DNA of 14,391 nt from Chitinophagaceae bacterium (GTDB lineage Bacteria > Bacteroidota > Bacteroidia > Chitinophagales > Chitinophagaceae), in the NCBI GenBank assembly GCA_947481355.1, contig CANKGM010000025.1, positions 1 through 14,391 on the forward strand. The letters are read 5' to 3'. Position numbers and translations under genes: made by a program. The notes beneath the pieces are model-generated. The model saw nothing but the letters and a program-made list of their open reading frames with translations. It did no database searches and was not told the origin of the DNA. Positions 1 through 7,140 of this stretch are shown here, one piece after another (the stretch's first letter is position 1; every line of letters starts with the position of its first letter).

Positions 1-1900
1 CAATTACTTTTATCTTTACTGGATCGCCAATTCTAAACGCTTTACCACTTCGTTTACCAATCAATGCATAGTCAGATTCATAATAAATGAAATCATCATA
101 ATCTAATAAAGAAGTGAGTCCAACAAGTCCTTCACATTTATGCTCTATGGTTTCAGACCAAAATCCGAAGCTAGATACTCCAGAAATTACTGCATCAAAC
201 GTATCTCCAATGTATTCTTTCATGAATTCAACCTGCTTATATTTGTTAGCTGCTCGCTCTGATTCCATGGCAGCCCTTTCGCGCTCACTGGAATGCCTAC
301 ATCTTTCTTCCATTTTTTTATCAAGGATGATAGCATCGTCCAAGATTTGGGTCACAACACGGTGAACCATAATATCAGGATACCTTCTAATGGGTGAGGT
401 GAAATGACAATAATTTTCGAAGCCTAACCCATAATGGCCTATATTTTTAGATGTATATATAGCCTTTGCCATGGTTCTAATTCCTAGTTGTTCTAACACC
501 CGTTGTTCTGGAAGTCCTTGAACTCTGCTAAGCATTTCATTGAACGATTTAGCGATTTCCTCAGGAGTACGAGTATTAAATTGATATCCATATTTCTTGG
601 CAAATTCAATGAATGGGATAAGTTTAGCTTCATCTGGTTGATCATGAACGCGATAAGGGAATGGGATAGGTTTACCATTAAATTTTGTAGAGGAAACCTT
701 TTCCGCTATCGTTCTGTTGGCCAACAACATAAATTCTTCAATAAGCTGATGGGATTCTTTACTTTCTTTTATTACAATTCCAATGGGTTTTCCAGTTTCA
801 TCCAACTTAAATCGTACTTCTTGAGAAGAAAAATTTATAGCCCCATCTTTCATGCGCTGTTTTCTCATTTGTTGCGCCATGCGATGAAGTAGGAGAATTT
901 CATCGTCATACAAACCATCTTTGGTATCAATTATTGCTTGAACATCCTCGTAGGAGAAACGGTGATTTGAATGTATGATTGTTCTACCAATCCATTTTTC
1001 TTTAATAACTCCGTTATTATCAAATAGAAAATTACATGAATAAGTAAATTTATCCTCATTGGGCCTAAGCGAACAAAGTTCATTTGAAATTCGTTCAGGC
1101 AGCATCGGAACTACTCTGTCTGGCAAATAAACCGATGTGGCCCGTTCGTATGCTGAATCATCAAGTGCAGTTTCAGGTTCAATATAATAGCTTACATCAG
1201 CAATATGAACACCTACTTCAACATCGCCATTAGGCATGGTTCTAAAACTCAAGGCATCATCAAAATCTTTAGCATCTACTGGGTCTATGGTAAATGTTAG
1301 GATATCGCGCATATCCTTCCTTTCGGGATATTTACCTCCCGGAATGAGGTCTGGAATTCGTTCAGATTCTTCTAATACATCCTCTGGAAACAAAATAGAA
1401 AAGCCTGCTTGAATAAGGATTTCTTTCATAGCTAGGTCGCCTTCCTTCTCTCTAGTAATCACTTCCACTACTTCACCTTGAGGACGTTTATCGTCATCAT
1501 CCCATGAAGTTAGTCGAACAATAACCCGTTCCCCATCTTTTGCGTTATTAATTTTTGATAGTGAAACATAAAAATTAGGTATAGGTTTTTCAGTTTCTGG
1601 TATGAAGAAGGCATAATCTCGATTGATTTCGATTCTGCCCAAGAACTGTTTTTGCTTACGCTCAATAATCTGTGTAATCCTACCCTGTAATCGTCCAGAA
1701 CGTATGTCTCCTTTTGTAATTTCGGCCCTTACGAAATCTCCATGAAATGCGCGATTAAAGTCATTCGGACGAATAATGATATCTTTTTGAAGTCCTTCTA
1801 CTATAACAAACCCTACTCCTGATCGTGTTATTTCGAATTTACCTTTGTATTGTTTTATATCAGTTTGATGCGTAGTGCGTTTTCCTTTTTTCTTTCCCAT
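1..1900 (-). CDS. rnr: Ribonuclease R, 3'-to-5' exoribonuclease (C-terminus beyond window)
   Basis: Processive 3'-to-5' exoribonuclease of the RNase II/RNB family, which degrades structured RNA, damaged rRNA and mRNA in the cytoplasm. The frame is open from an ATG at 1900 to the window edge, giving 633 codons without the stop. Visible in order: a Lys-rich start, cold-shock-type OB domains (about residues 20-150), and the RNB catalytic domain with DPVDAKDFDDA at 206-216, whose Asp residues bind the catalytic metals. HIADVSYYI follows at 232-240, then the late RNB motif HFTSPIRRYPD, and the start of an S1 domain from about residue 568. The rest of S1 and any basic tail lie outside. An in-frame TGA nine codons upstream supports this start. 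It lies 55 bases after lpxK on the same strand and is probably the last gene seen of that operon. Identification is secure; only the 3' end is unknown. Confidence 0.96.
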   Translation of the reverse strand, partial: MGKKKGKRTTHQTDIKQYKGKFEITRSGVGFVIVEGLQKDIIIRPNDFNRAFHGDFVRAEITKGDIRSGRLQGRITQIIERKQKQFLGRIEINRDYAFFIPETEKPIPNFYVSLSKINNAKDGERVIVRLTSWDDDDKRPQGEVVEVITREKEGDLAMKEILIQAGFSILFPEDVLEESERIPDLIPGGKYPERKDMRDILTFTIDPVDAKDFDDALSFRTMPNGDVEVGVHIADVSYYIEPETALDDSAYERATSVYLPDRVVPMLPERISNELCSLRPNEDKFTYSCNFLFDNNGVIKEKWIGRTIIHSNHRFSYEDVQAIIDTKDGLYDDEILLLHRMAQQMRKQRMKDGAINFSSQEVRFKLDETGKPIGIVIKESKESHQLIEEFMLLANRTIAEKVSSTKFNGKPIPFPYRVHDQPDEAKLIPFIEFAKKYGYQFNTRTPEEIAKSFNEMLSRVQGLPEQRVLEQLGIRTMAKAIYTSKNIGHYGLGFENYCHFTSPIRRYPDIMVHRVVTQILDDAIILDKKMEERCRHSSERERAAMESERAANKYKQVEFMKEYIGDTFDAVISGVSSFGFWSETIEHKCEGLVGLTSLLDYDDFIYYESDYALIGKRSGKAFRIGDPVKIKVI

Positions 1901-1955
1901 AGAATTGTATTTAAGCAAATTTGTTCAACCATTGACTGAATAAATCATCAATCAG

Positions 1956-3053
1956 TTATTCATTAATGCTTGATGGTTTAAGTGAATTATAAAAATCATA
2001 TGGGTACTGTTTAACCAATTGAACAAACTCTTTTTCTTGATCAAATAAGAAGTCTATTGATATTGGTATGACATAAATTGGCATATTTATAATCAGGCCT
2101 TTAAACATCATTAAACGAACTGCATCTTTTTCAGTAGTTACAATTATCTTTTGAGTTTCAGATAAAAAGTCAAGTCGTTTTTTTATATCATTCAGATCTT
2201 CTATGCTATATATATGATGGTCTTTAAAAAACAAGGCATCATATGTTTTAGTTTTTTCATGAATATAATTTGTAAGTGGCTCAGGGTTAGCAATACCACA
2301 AACGAGTAAAATCTCTAACTCGCGTGTTAGCGGGAATTTTTCTTGGGTTATGATATGATAAGGAACACCATACCGTATTCCAGTGAAAAACACCTTTTGG
2401 TTATCGGAGGGATTTAACTCTTTTAATATGAGAAACTTTTCGTGTTCAGTTAATTCGATAGGGCATTTTGTTACAATGATCACTTCAGCCCTTGACATGC
2501 TTGCTCGTTGATCTCTTAGATCACCGGTAGGTAAGAAAAAATCTCTTGTATATAAATTAGAATATTCTGTCAGGATGATGTTCAAGCCTGAATGTATTTC
2601 TCGATGCTGAAATGCATCATCTAAAATAATTAGCTTAGTATCAGGTCGATCATATAATAACTGTGGAATTGCTTCAATTCGCTTCTCTCCTACTGCAACT
2701 GCAATATCTGGATGATGGATATAGAACTGCATAGGTTCATCACCCAGTTCATTTGCGGTAAAGTATTCATCTGCTAGTATATACCCGCTTGTTCTTCTTT
2801 TATAACCACGACTTAATGTAGCTAATGGGTATATTTTTTTAAGGAGTTCAACCAAATACATCACCATAGGCGATTTGCCGGTTCCCCCAACAGAAATATT
2901 TCCAACACAAATTATAGGAATATTGAACTCGATAGATTTAATGATTTTCTTATCGTACAATAAATTACGAATAGCAATTACAATTCCATATAATATGGAA
3001 ATCGGAAAAAGAAATAATCTAAATGAGCGGAGATAAATGTTTTTAAAATGCAT
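1956..3053 (-). CDS. lpxK: Tetraacyldisaccharide 4'-kinase (lipid A biosynthesis)
   Basis: LpxK transfers the ATP gamma-phosphate to the 4' position of the tetraacyldisaccharide 1-phosphate to make lipid IVA, at the cytoplasmic face of the inner membrane. The 365-residue protein has a hydrophobic N-terminal anchor (about residues 11-28) and a Walker A loop GNISVGGTGKS at 51-61. SRGYKRR follows at 81-87, then the family motif LDDAFQHR at 144-151, with Ala where many proteobacterial enzymes have Gly. TTEKDAVRL lies near the C-terminus. Length is a little above the roughly 330 residues of the E. coli enzyme. The gene overlaps the 3' end of the upstream cyclo-ligase gene by 11 bases, implying translational coupling, and is followed by rnr after 55 bases. 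Its presence shows a Gram-negative cell making lipid A. Confidence 0.96.
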   Translation of the reverse strand: MHFKNIYLRSFRLFLFPISILYGIVIAIRNLLYDKKIIKSIEFNIPIICVGNISVGGTGKSPMVMYLVELLKKIYPLATLSRGYKRRTSGYILADEYFTANELGDEPMQFYIHHPDIAVAVGEKRIEAIPQLLYDRPDTKLIILDDAFQHREIHSGLNIILTEYSNLYTRDFFLPTGDLRDQRASMSRAEVIIVTKCPIELTEHEKFLILKELNPSDNQKVFFTGIRYGVPYHIITQEKFPLTRELEILLVCGIANPEPLTNYIHEKTKTYDALFFKDHHIYSIEDLNDIKKRLDFLSETQKIIVTTEKDAVRLMMFKGLIINMPIYVIPISIDFLFDQEKEFVQLVKQYPYDFYNSLKPSSINE

Positions 3054-3612
3054 AAAATCGATCTGGCGTTACACAAAAGTCGAGCTTTTTATCATACAAA
3101 CCCAGATCTTCGATATTGGATAGTGGCGGGAAATAAGAAAGGCCTATTTTAATCATATTTTTCGATGCCTCTGCAATAAATCGATCATAATAACCCTTAC
3201 CATAACCCACTCTATTACCCATCTCATCAAATGCAAGCATTGGAAGTATAGCCAAGTCTATTTGATTAGCCTCTACTAAATCACCTGTTATGGGCTCAGG
3301 AATACCATATTCATTTGATTCAAATAAAGTGTTATCTGAATGCACATAATGCCTCATACTGAAATCGCCGGCATTAATCTTAGGAAACACTACTATTGCA
3401 TCTGGGTTTTTAAATTTCAGCCACTCAATAATGGGAAGTGGATCAGGTTCTTTTTTTTGAAATAATGGTATATATGAATGGATAATAGAAACAAATGAAA
3501 TTGGTAATCGCTGAAATTGAATCATCAACAGATCATCAAAAACGGATATTTCTTTTTGGGAGAGCGCTAAGCGTTTTTCATGATACAGTTTTCTTATTTC
3601 CTGCTTCTTCAT
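3043..3612 (-). CDS. ygfA: 5-formyltetrahydrofolate cyclo-ligase
   Basis: Converts 5-formyltetrahydrofolate to 5,10-methenyltetrahydrofolate with ATP hydrolysis (5-FCL/MTHFS), returning the inhibitory 5-formyl form to the one-carbon pool in the cytoplasm. The 189 residues match the family's usual 180-200. Visible motifs are the basic N-terminal helix (KKQEIRKLYHEKR) that contributes to nucleotide binding, GIPEP at 103-107, and the C-terminal ATP/folate signature GYGKGYYDRF at 136-145, preceded by the typical hydrophobic strand AILPMLAFD. Its ATG overlaps the rsmD stop codon as ATGA (4 bases), and its end overlaps lpxK by 11 bases, so it sits inside a coupled operon. The symbol follows the E. 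coli name (also called fau); the function call is firm, the symbol is by homology. Confidence 0.94.
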   Translation of the reverse strand: MKKQEIRKLYHEKRLALSQKEISVFDDLLMIQFQRLPISFVSIIHSYIPLFQKKEPDPLPIIEWLKFKNPDAIVVFPKINAGDFSMRHYVHSDNTLFESNEYGIPEPITGDLVEANQIDLAILPMLAFDEMGNRVGYGKGYYDRFIAEASKNMIKIGLSYFPPLSNIEDLGLYDKKLDFCVTPDRFYAF

Positions 3613-4169
3613 ACTTCCTTCTGTTCTGGAATTCGATTGACAAAAATAGAAAAAATAGTTGATCCATATTTTCGTTCTGTTCTAAAATATGGGTGAGATT
3701 TGAATTCATTACGTGGAGTATGTTCTAAGATAAACCAACCATTTTCATTTAGTAATTGTTGCTTAAAAATTAACAGGGGAAGGTCTTCAATATTACCTAA
3801 CGCATATGGAGGACCGGCAAAAATGAAATCATATGTTGATTTACAGTCAAGAATAAATTTAAATACATCTGACCGAACGATAGAACATGTTGTCATTCCA
3901 AATTCAGCAGTTGTTTTTTGAATAAATTGAAGCATGCTTGGATCTTTTTCCACGATGGTTAAATCTTTGACACCGCGTGAAAACAATTCATAACTGATAC
4001 TTCCTGTGCCTCCAAAAAGATCTAGCGATCTTACCTCTTCCAGGTCTAGATTATTCTCAATAACATTAAACAAGCCTTCCTTAGCGATATCAGTAGTGGG
4101 GCGCGTGAATGGCATATTGCCGGGTGGATTAAACCTTCTTCCCCCTAATTCACCTCCAATTATACGCAT
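3609..4169 (-). CDS. rsmD: 16S rRNA (guanine-966-N2)-methyltransferase RsmD, with altered motif IV
   Basis: RsmD-family, S-adenosylmethionine-dependent methyltransferase expected to modify G966 of 16S rRNA during small-subunit assembly. The 186 residues match the family length. Seen in order: N-terminal MRIIGGELGGRRF, the conserved RPTTDIAKEGLFN at 23-35, the SAM-binding motif LDLFGGTGSISYE at 49-61, and VEKDP at 73-77, where the acidic residue is expected to contact the SAM ribose. Catalytic motif IV reads GPPY (119-122), whereas the family normally has DPPY, DPPF or another polar first residue. The codon at 3813-3815 is GGT on the coding strand, one transition from GAT. Whether this is a sequence error, a tolerated variant or a loss of activity cannot be decided here. 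The gene overlaps the upstream DUF3822 gene by 10 bases and the downstream cyclo-ligase gene by 4. Confidence 0.9.
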   Translation of the reverse strand: MRIIGGELGGRRFNPPGNMPFTRPTTDIAKEGLFNVIENNLDLEEVRSLDLFGGTGSISYELFSRGVKDLTIVEKDPSMLQFIQKTTAEFGMTTCSIVRSDVFKFILDCKSTYDFIFAGPPYALGNIEDLPLLIFKQQLLNENGWFILEHTPRNEFKSHPYFRTERKYGSTIFSIFVNRIPEQKEV

Positions 4170-5044
4170 TGTGCAGAGAGAAAAAGTGGGGTGAAATAAT
4201 GAGAGGGTGACGGCTCCTCATCGTTGATGAGAAAACGCGTTACGTCATCTGATTCCAATTCAACATTCAAAAAATACTTTGTTAACTCTTTATAGGTTGT
4301 TGAATCTTTTTCAATCAATCCACTTATTTGCATCACTAACGTAGTTACATCGAGATTGAATTGCTCAGTAAGTGTCAATAAAAAATAAATAACATCTTCG
4401 GCTGTTTCGTAATAAAAGGATTGCATAATTTGCACTTGGGTGTCTTTTATTACTACAACATTAAAGTATGATGGGTAGAAATATAACTTAACCCACTGCT
4501 CTTGCATCTCCATCAGTTGCTTAAAAATAGCTTTTAGATAGATTGAATTAATATGTACATGAGAGGCAGAAGGGAACAATTGAGTAATAATTTGAAATTG
4601 ACTTTTAGGGACTCCGAATACATTAGTCATTTCCCATTTTGAAAGGTTGTCATTTAGCAATTCAAGTTCAATTAGATCACCATGAATAGTTTCGATGGTG
4701 GTTTTCTCTAAATGAGATTTATGCAATTCAGAAGGAATTAATACAAATTCTTTTGTGTTATGTATTATCACTACAGCGGAAAAGTCATTTTTATCAAATT
4801 GATGATTTTTGAGAAAATCCGATAGCTCAGTTTCCGAAAAGGGAATATCCAATTGATATACCTCGTATTCAATTACGGTGTTGGTATTATTTTGTACTAC
4901 AAAATAAGCAAAATGTCTTTGTCCGAATTCAATAAACAATCTTGCCTCATGGTGATCATAAGGGGGCAAAGATTCAGGTACGGTACTTAAAATTGGCCTT
5001 AAATTATTTATTGGCATATTTTCAAATTTACGCATTTTCCTCAT
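4160..5044 (-). CDS. DUF3822-type protein of unknown function
   Basis: A 294-residue protein that I match to the Bacteroidota-specific DUF3822 family, mainly from its position directly before rsmD and its overall look. No biochemical function is known to me. There is no signal peptide and no membrane segment, so it is probably cytoplasmic. The sequence alternates short beta-rich stretches (ARLFIEFGQRHFAYFVVQ, then VKLYFYPSYFNVVVI) with acidic helices, an arrangement suggesting a two-lobed, possibly actin/ASKHA-like fold; this is inference. The start is uncertain: ATGs at 5044, 5035 and 5017 are all in frame, and no ribosome binding site decides between them. The first gene of the five-gene unit, it overlaps rsmD by 10 bases, so a role connected with ribosome maturation is possible but unproven. 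It diverges from the MATE gene. Confidence 0.75.
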   Translation of the reverse strand: MRKMRKFENMPINNLRPILSTVPESLPPYDHHEARLFIEFGQRHFAYFVVQNNTNTVIEYEVYQLDIPFSETELSDFLKNHQFDKNDFSAVVIIHNTKEFVLIPSELHKSHLEKTTIETIHGDLIELELLNDNLSKWEMTNVFGVPKSQFQIITQLFPSASHVHINSIYLKAIFKQLMEMQEQWVKLYFYPSYFNVVVIKDTQVQIMQSFYYETAEDVIYFLLTLTEQFNLDVTTLVMQISGLIEKDSTTYKELTKYFLNVELESDDVTRFLINDEEPSPSHYFTPLFLSAQCV

Positions 5045-5046
5045 TT

Positions 5047-5054
5047 TATTTTTG
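5047..5054 (+). promoter_or_regulatory. Possible -7 box for the MATE gene
   Basis: TATTTTTG matches the Bacteroidota -7 consensus TAnnTTTG and lies in the short divergent spacer, 48 bases before the preferred MATE start codon at 5103. I find no good TTTG -33 element at the expected distance of about 19 bases upstream, so this is only a candidate. Such AT-rich 8-mers occur by chance. Confidence 0.3.
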
Positions 5055-5102
5055 CTATTTGAACAAAAACAAAGTGTAGGTTTGCTTCCATTTCTTATTT
5101 AT

Positions 5103-6443
5103 ATGAGCTCTGACCTTAAACTTGGAACTAGTTATCGCCAAATTCTTGAAATATCCTTGCCTATTAGCTTTGCTATTCTTGTTCCTCAATTCAATTATTT
5201 AATCAATAGCTTCTTTCTCGCAAAACTTGGACCAGGATTTATTGGAATTTCTGGGGTTACAGGAGTCTATTACCTTATCTTTTCTGTCATTGGGTTTGGA
5301 CTAAACAATGGATTACAGGCATTAATTTCTCGTCGAGCTGGTCAAGAACGTATTGGAGAGATTGGTATTTTATTTACACAAAGCATATACATAACGTTAA
5401 TCATTGCCATATTAGGTATCAGCATTACATACTCCTTGGCACCTTTTATTTTCAAGAGTAACCTGGATGAATCTATGTATATAAAGGCCATTGGCTTTTT
5501 AAAAATAAGGATTTGGGGTCTCCCATTTTTGTACTTATACCAAATGCGTAATGCATTATTAGTAGGAACGAACCAAAGTAAACTATTAATCTATGGCACG
5601 CTAGCGGAAACGATATCTAATGTAGTGTTGGATTATGGGTTGATTTTTGGTCATTTAGGTCTTCCAAAATTAGGCTTTAACGGTGCTGCTTATGCCAGTG
5701 TATTAGCAGAGGCTATAGGCATGGTGGTTGTATTTGGTATTATTCATATAAAGGGCATGAATAAGCGTTTTAATCTTTTCAAATCATGGAAAATAGATTG
5801 GCCCTCTATCAAAACTATTCTAACACAATCATCACCTCTCGTATTACAATATGCTATTAGCATAACAAGTTGGGAATTCTTTTTTATACTGATTGCACAT
5901 GATGGCCAACTGGCGTTAGATATTAGCCAGTTTATGCGCATCATATTTGGCTTCTTTGGAATATTCATCTGGGCGTTTGCCGCAACATCTAACACAATGG
6001 TTAGTAATGTCATTGGACAAGGTAAAGAAGAACTGGTTATTCCTCTCATCAGCCGAATTTCTAAGCTCAGTTTTGGGATAACTCTATTGGTTTTTTTTCC
6101 AGTGATTATTTACTCAAGCAATATCCTATCGATGGTAAATCATGACCAGGCGTTTTTAGCCCTTGCTATACCAGTGCTTCGAATTGTATCTATGGCCATA
6201 CTGATTATGTCCATTTCAACGATATGGCTTAATTCCGTTACTGGAAGTGGTAATACATTGATTAACTTGTCGATAGAAGGAATAACCATAATTCTCTATT
6301 CCATATACGTATATGTTGTTATGGAAGTTAAGAACATGTCTCTTATATGGGGGTGGGGATCAGAGCTAGTATATTGGACTAGCATTCTAATCATGTCTGT
6401 TACCTATATGAAAAGTGGTAAATGGAAGGGCAAAAAAGTATAA
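5103..6443 (+). CDS. MATE-family multidrug/cation antiporter
   Basis: Inner-membrane exporter of the MATE family (MatE fold, two six-helix bundles), which normally uses a Na+ or H+ gradient to expel organic cations or other small molecules; the substrate here is unknown. From the ATG at 5103 the protein has 446 residues, the usual length, with about twelve hydrophobic helices. The first repeat starts with LEISLPISFAILVPQFNYLINSF, where the bundle begins typically with a Pro in helix 1. The glycine/asparagine-rich GFGLNNGLQALISRRAGQ after helix 2 is characteristic, as is the related VIGQGK in the second half. A longer frame opening at TTG 5052 would add 17 residues unlike the family N-terminus, so I prefer the ATG. 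It diverges from the DUF3822 gene and ends 27 bases from infC, with which it converges. Confidence 0.9.
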   Translation: MSSDLKLGTSYRQILEISLPISFAILVPQFNYLINSFFLAKLGPGFIGISGVTGVYYLIFSVIGFGLNNGLQALISRRAGQERIGEIGILFTQSIYITLIIAILGISITYSLAPFIFKSNLDESMYIKAIGFLKIRIWGLPFLYLYQMRNALLVGTNQSKLLIYGTLAETISNVVLDYGLIFGHLGLPKLGFNGAAYASVLAEAIGMVVVFGIIHIKGMNKRFNLFKSWKIDWPSIKTILTQSSPLVLQYAISITSWEFFFILIAHDGQLALDISQFMRIIFGFFGIFIWAFAATSNTMVSNVIGQGKEELVIPLISRISKLSFGITLLVFFPVIIYSSNILSMVNHDQAFLALAIPVLRIVSMAILIMSISTIWLNSVTGSGNTLINLSIEGITIILYSIYVYVVMEVKNMSLIWGWGSELVYWTSILIMSVTYMKSGKWKGKKV

Positions 6444-6470
6444 TGTGATTTTTGCTACGTTGGAAGGATA

Positions 6471-7067
6471 TTAAACTGCTGTAGCAGCCGGCTTCTTCTT
6501 CTGTGTTTTTGGCGCAATAATCATTAACATTCTTTTCCCTTCTAACTTGGGCAATCCTTCTGGCTGACCGAATTCTGCCAATCGTTCTGCAAATTTTAGC
6601 AAAACAAGTTCTCCTCTTTCTTTAAACATGATGGCACGTCCTTTGAATTGTACGTAAGCTTTCACTTTATTACCATCTTGCAAAAATTTTTCAGCATGAC
6701 GCGCTTTGAAATCAAAGTCATGATCATCTGTTCCAGGAGTGAAACGAATTTCTTTGAGTTCAGCCGATTTGCTTTTGGCTTTCATCTCTTTTTCCTTACG
6801 TTTCTTATCGTATAAAAATTTATTATACTCAACTACTTTACATACAGGAGGATCTGCTTGAGGAGATATTTCTACTAAGTCAAGTTCAAGTTGCTGAGCT
6901 ATCTTTAAGGCTTCTGATGTTGAATAAACACCCATGGTTACATTGTCTCCAACTAATCTTACTTGAGTAGCTCTAATTAGATTGTTGATTCTGTGTTCAG
7001 CTTCTTTTCTTGGAATGAATCTTCCTTTGAAACCAGGGCGGCTAATTGACTTATTTGATAATGACAT
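6471..7067 (-). CDS. infC: Translation initiation factor IF-3
   Basis: IF-3 binds the 30S subunit, prevents premature 50S joining and checks the start codon-initiator tRNA pairing. The 198 residues contain the N-terminal domain (about 25-95), with HRINNLIRA and RLVGDNVTMG, and the family signature LDLVEISPQADPPVCKVV. A Lys/Glu-rich linker helix follows (KKRKEKEMKAKSK), then the C-terminal domain with EIRFTPGTDDHDFDFK and the typical GRAIMFKERG. The tail is a Lys/Ala-rich extension (TQKKKPAATAV). The start is ATG, not the AUU found in enterobacteria, so AUU-based autoregulation is not expected. It follows thrS by 58 bases on the same strand, a classic arrangement. The next genes normally expected, rpmI and rplT, are not here; the MATE gene faces it 27 bases downstream. 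Confidence 0.97.
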   Translation of the reverse strand: MSLSNKSISRPGFKGRFIPRKEAEHRINNLIRATQVRLVGDNVTMGVYSTSEALKIAQQLELDLVEISPQADPPVCKVVEYNKFLYDKKRKEKEMKAKSKSAELKEIRFTPGTDDHDFDFKARHAEKFLQDGNKVKAYVQFKGRAIMFKERGELVLLKFAERLAEFGQPEGLPKLEGKRMLMIIAPKTQKKKPAATAV

Positions 7068-7090
7068 AGGCTTAAGTGAAAATCCTTGAA

Positions 7091-7140
7091 CGGCAGAAAG
7101 GAAATTTCAGTTTCGTTATTTTAAATTAAGATGACTGCCG
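7091..7140 (-). repeat. GC-rich inverted repeat spanning the thrS-infC junction
   Basis: CGGCAG at 7091-7096 and its exact reverse complement CTGCCG at 7135-7140 bracket 38 AT-rich bases. The outer right arm lies in the last codons of thrS and the left arm 24 bases before the infC ATG, so an RNA from this strand could fold the intercistronic segment into a closed loop. An inner GAAA/TTTC pairing is also possible. No U-tract follows, so it is not an obvious terminator. It could serve in processing, mRNA stability or infC translation control, or be chance; six base pairs across 38 bases is weak evidence. Confidence 0.25.

Noticed and set aside
503..892. 129-codon plus-strand open frame inside rnr
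   Set aside because: It is antisense to clearly conserved RNase R coding sequence and has no recognisable domain; a shadow frame.
1937..1962. TGAATAA / TTATTCA inverted repeat across the lpxK stop codon
   Set aside because: An AT-only-like 7-bp stem with a 12-base loop and no T-tract; expected by chance in this base composition.
2599..2622. LpxK motif LDDAFQHR with Ala where many enzymes have Gly
   Set aside because: As far as I recall this variant is common in Bacteroidota LpxK, and the rest of the enzyme is intact, so it is not a notable loss.
6476..6487. CTGCTGTAGCAG palindrome at the infC 3' end
   Set aside because: The 2-base loop cannot form a stable hairpin as drawn, and it encodes part of the IF-3 Ala-rich tail.
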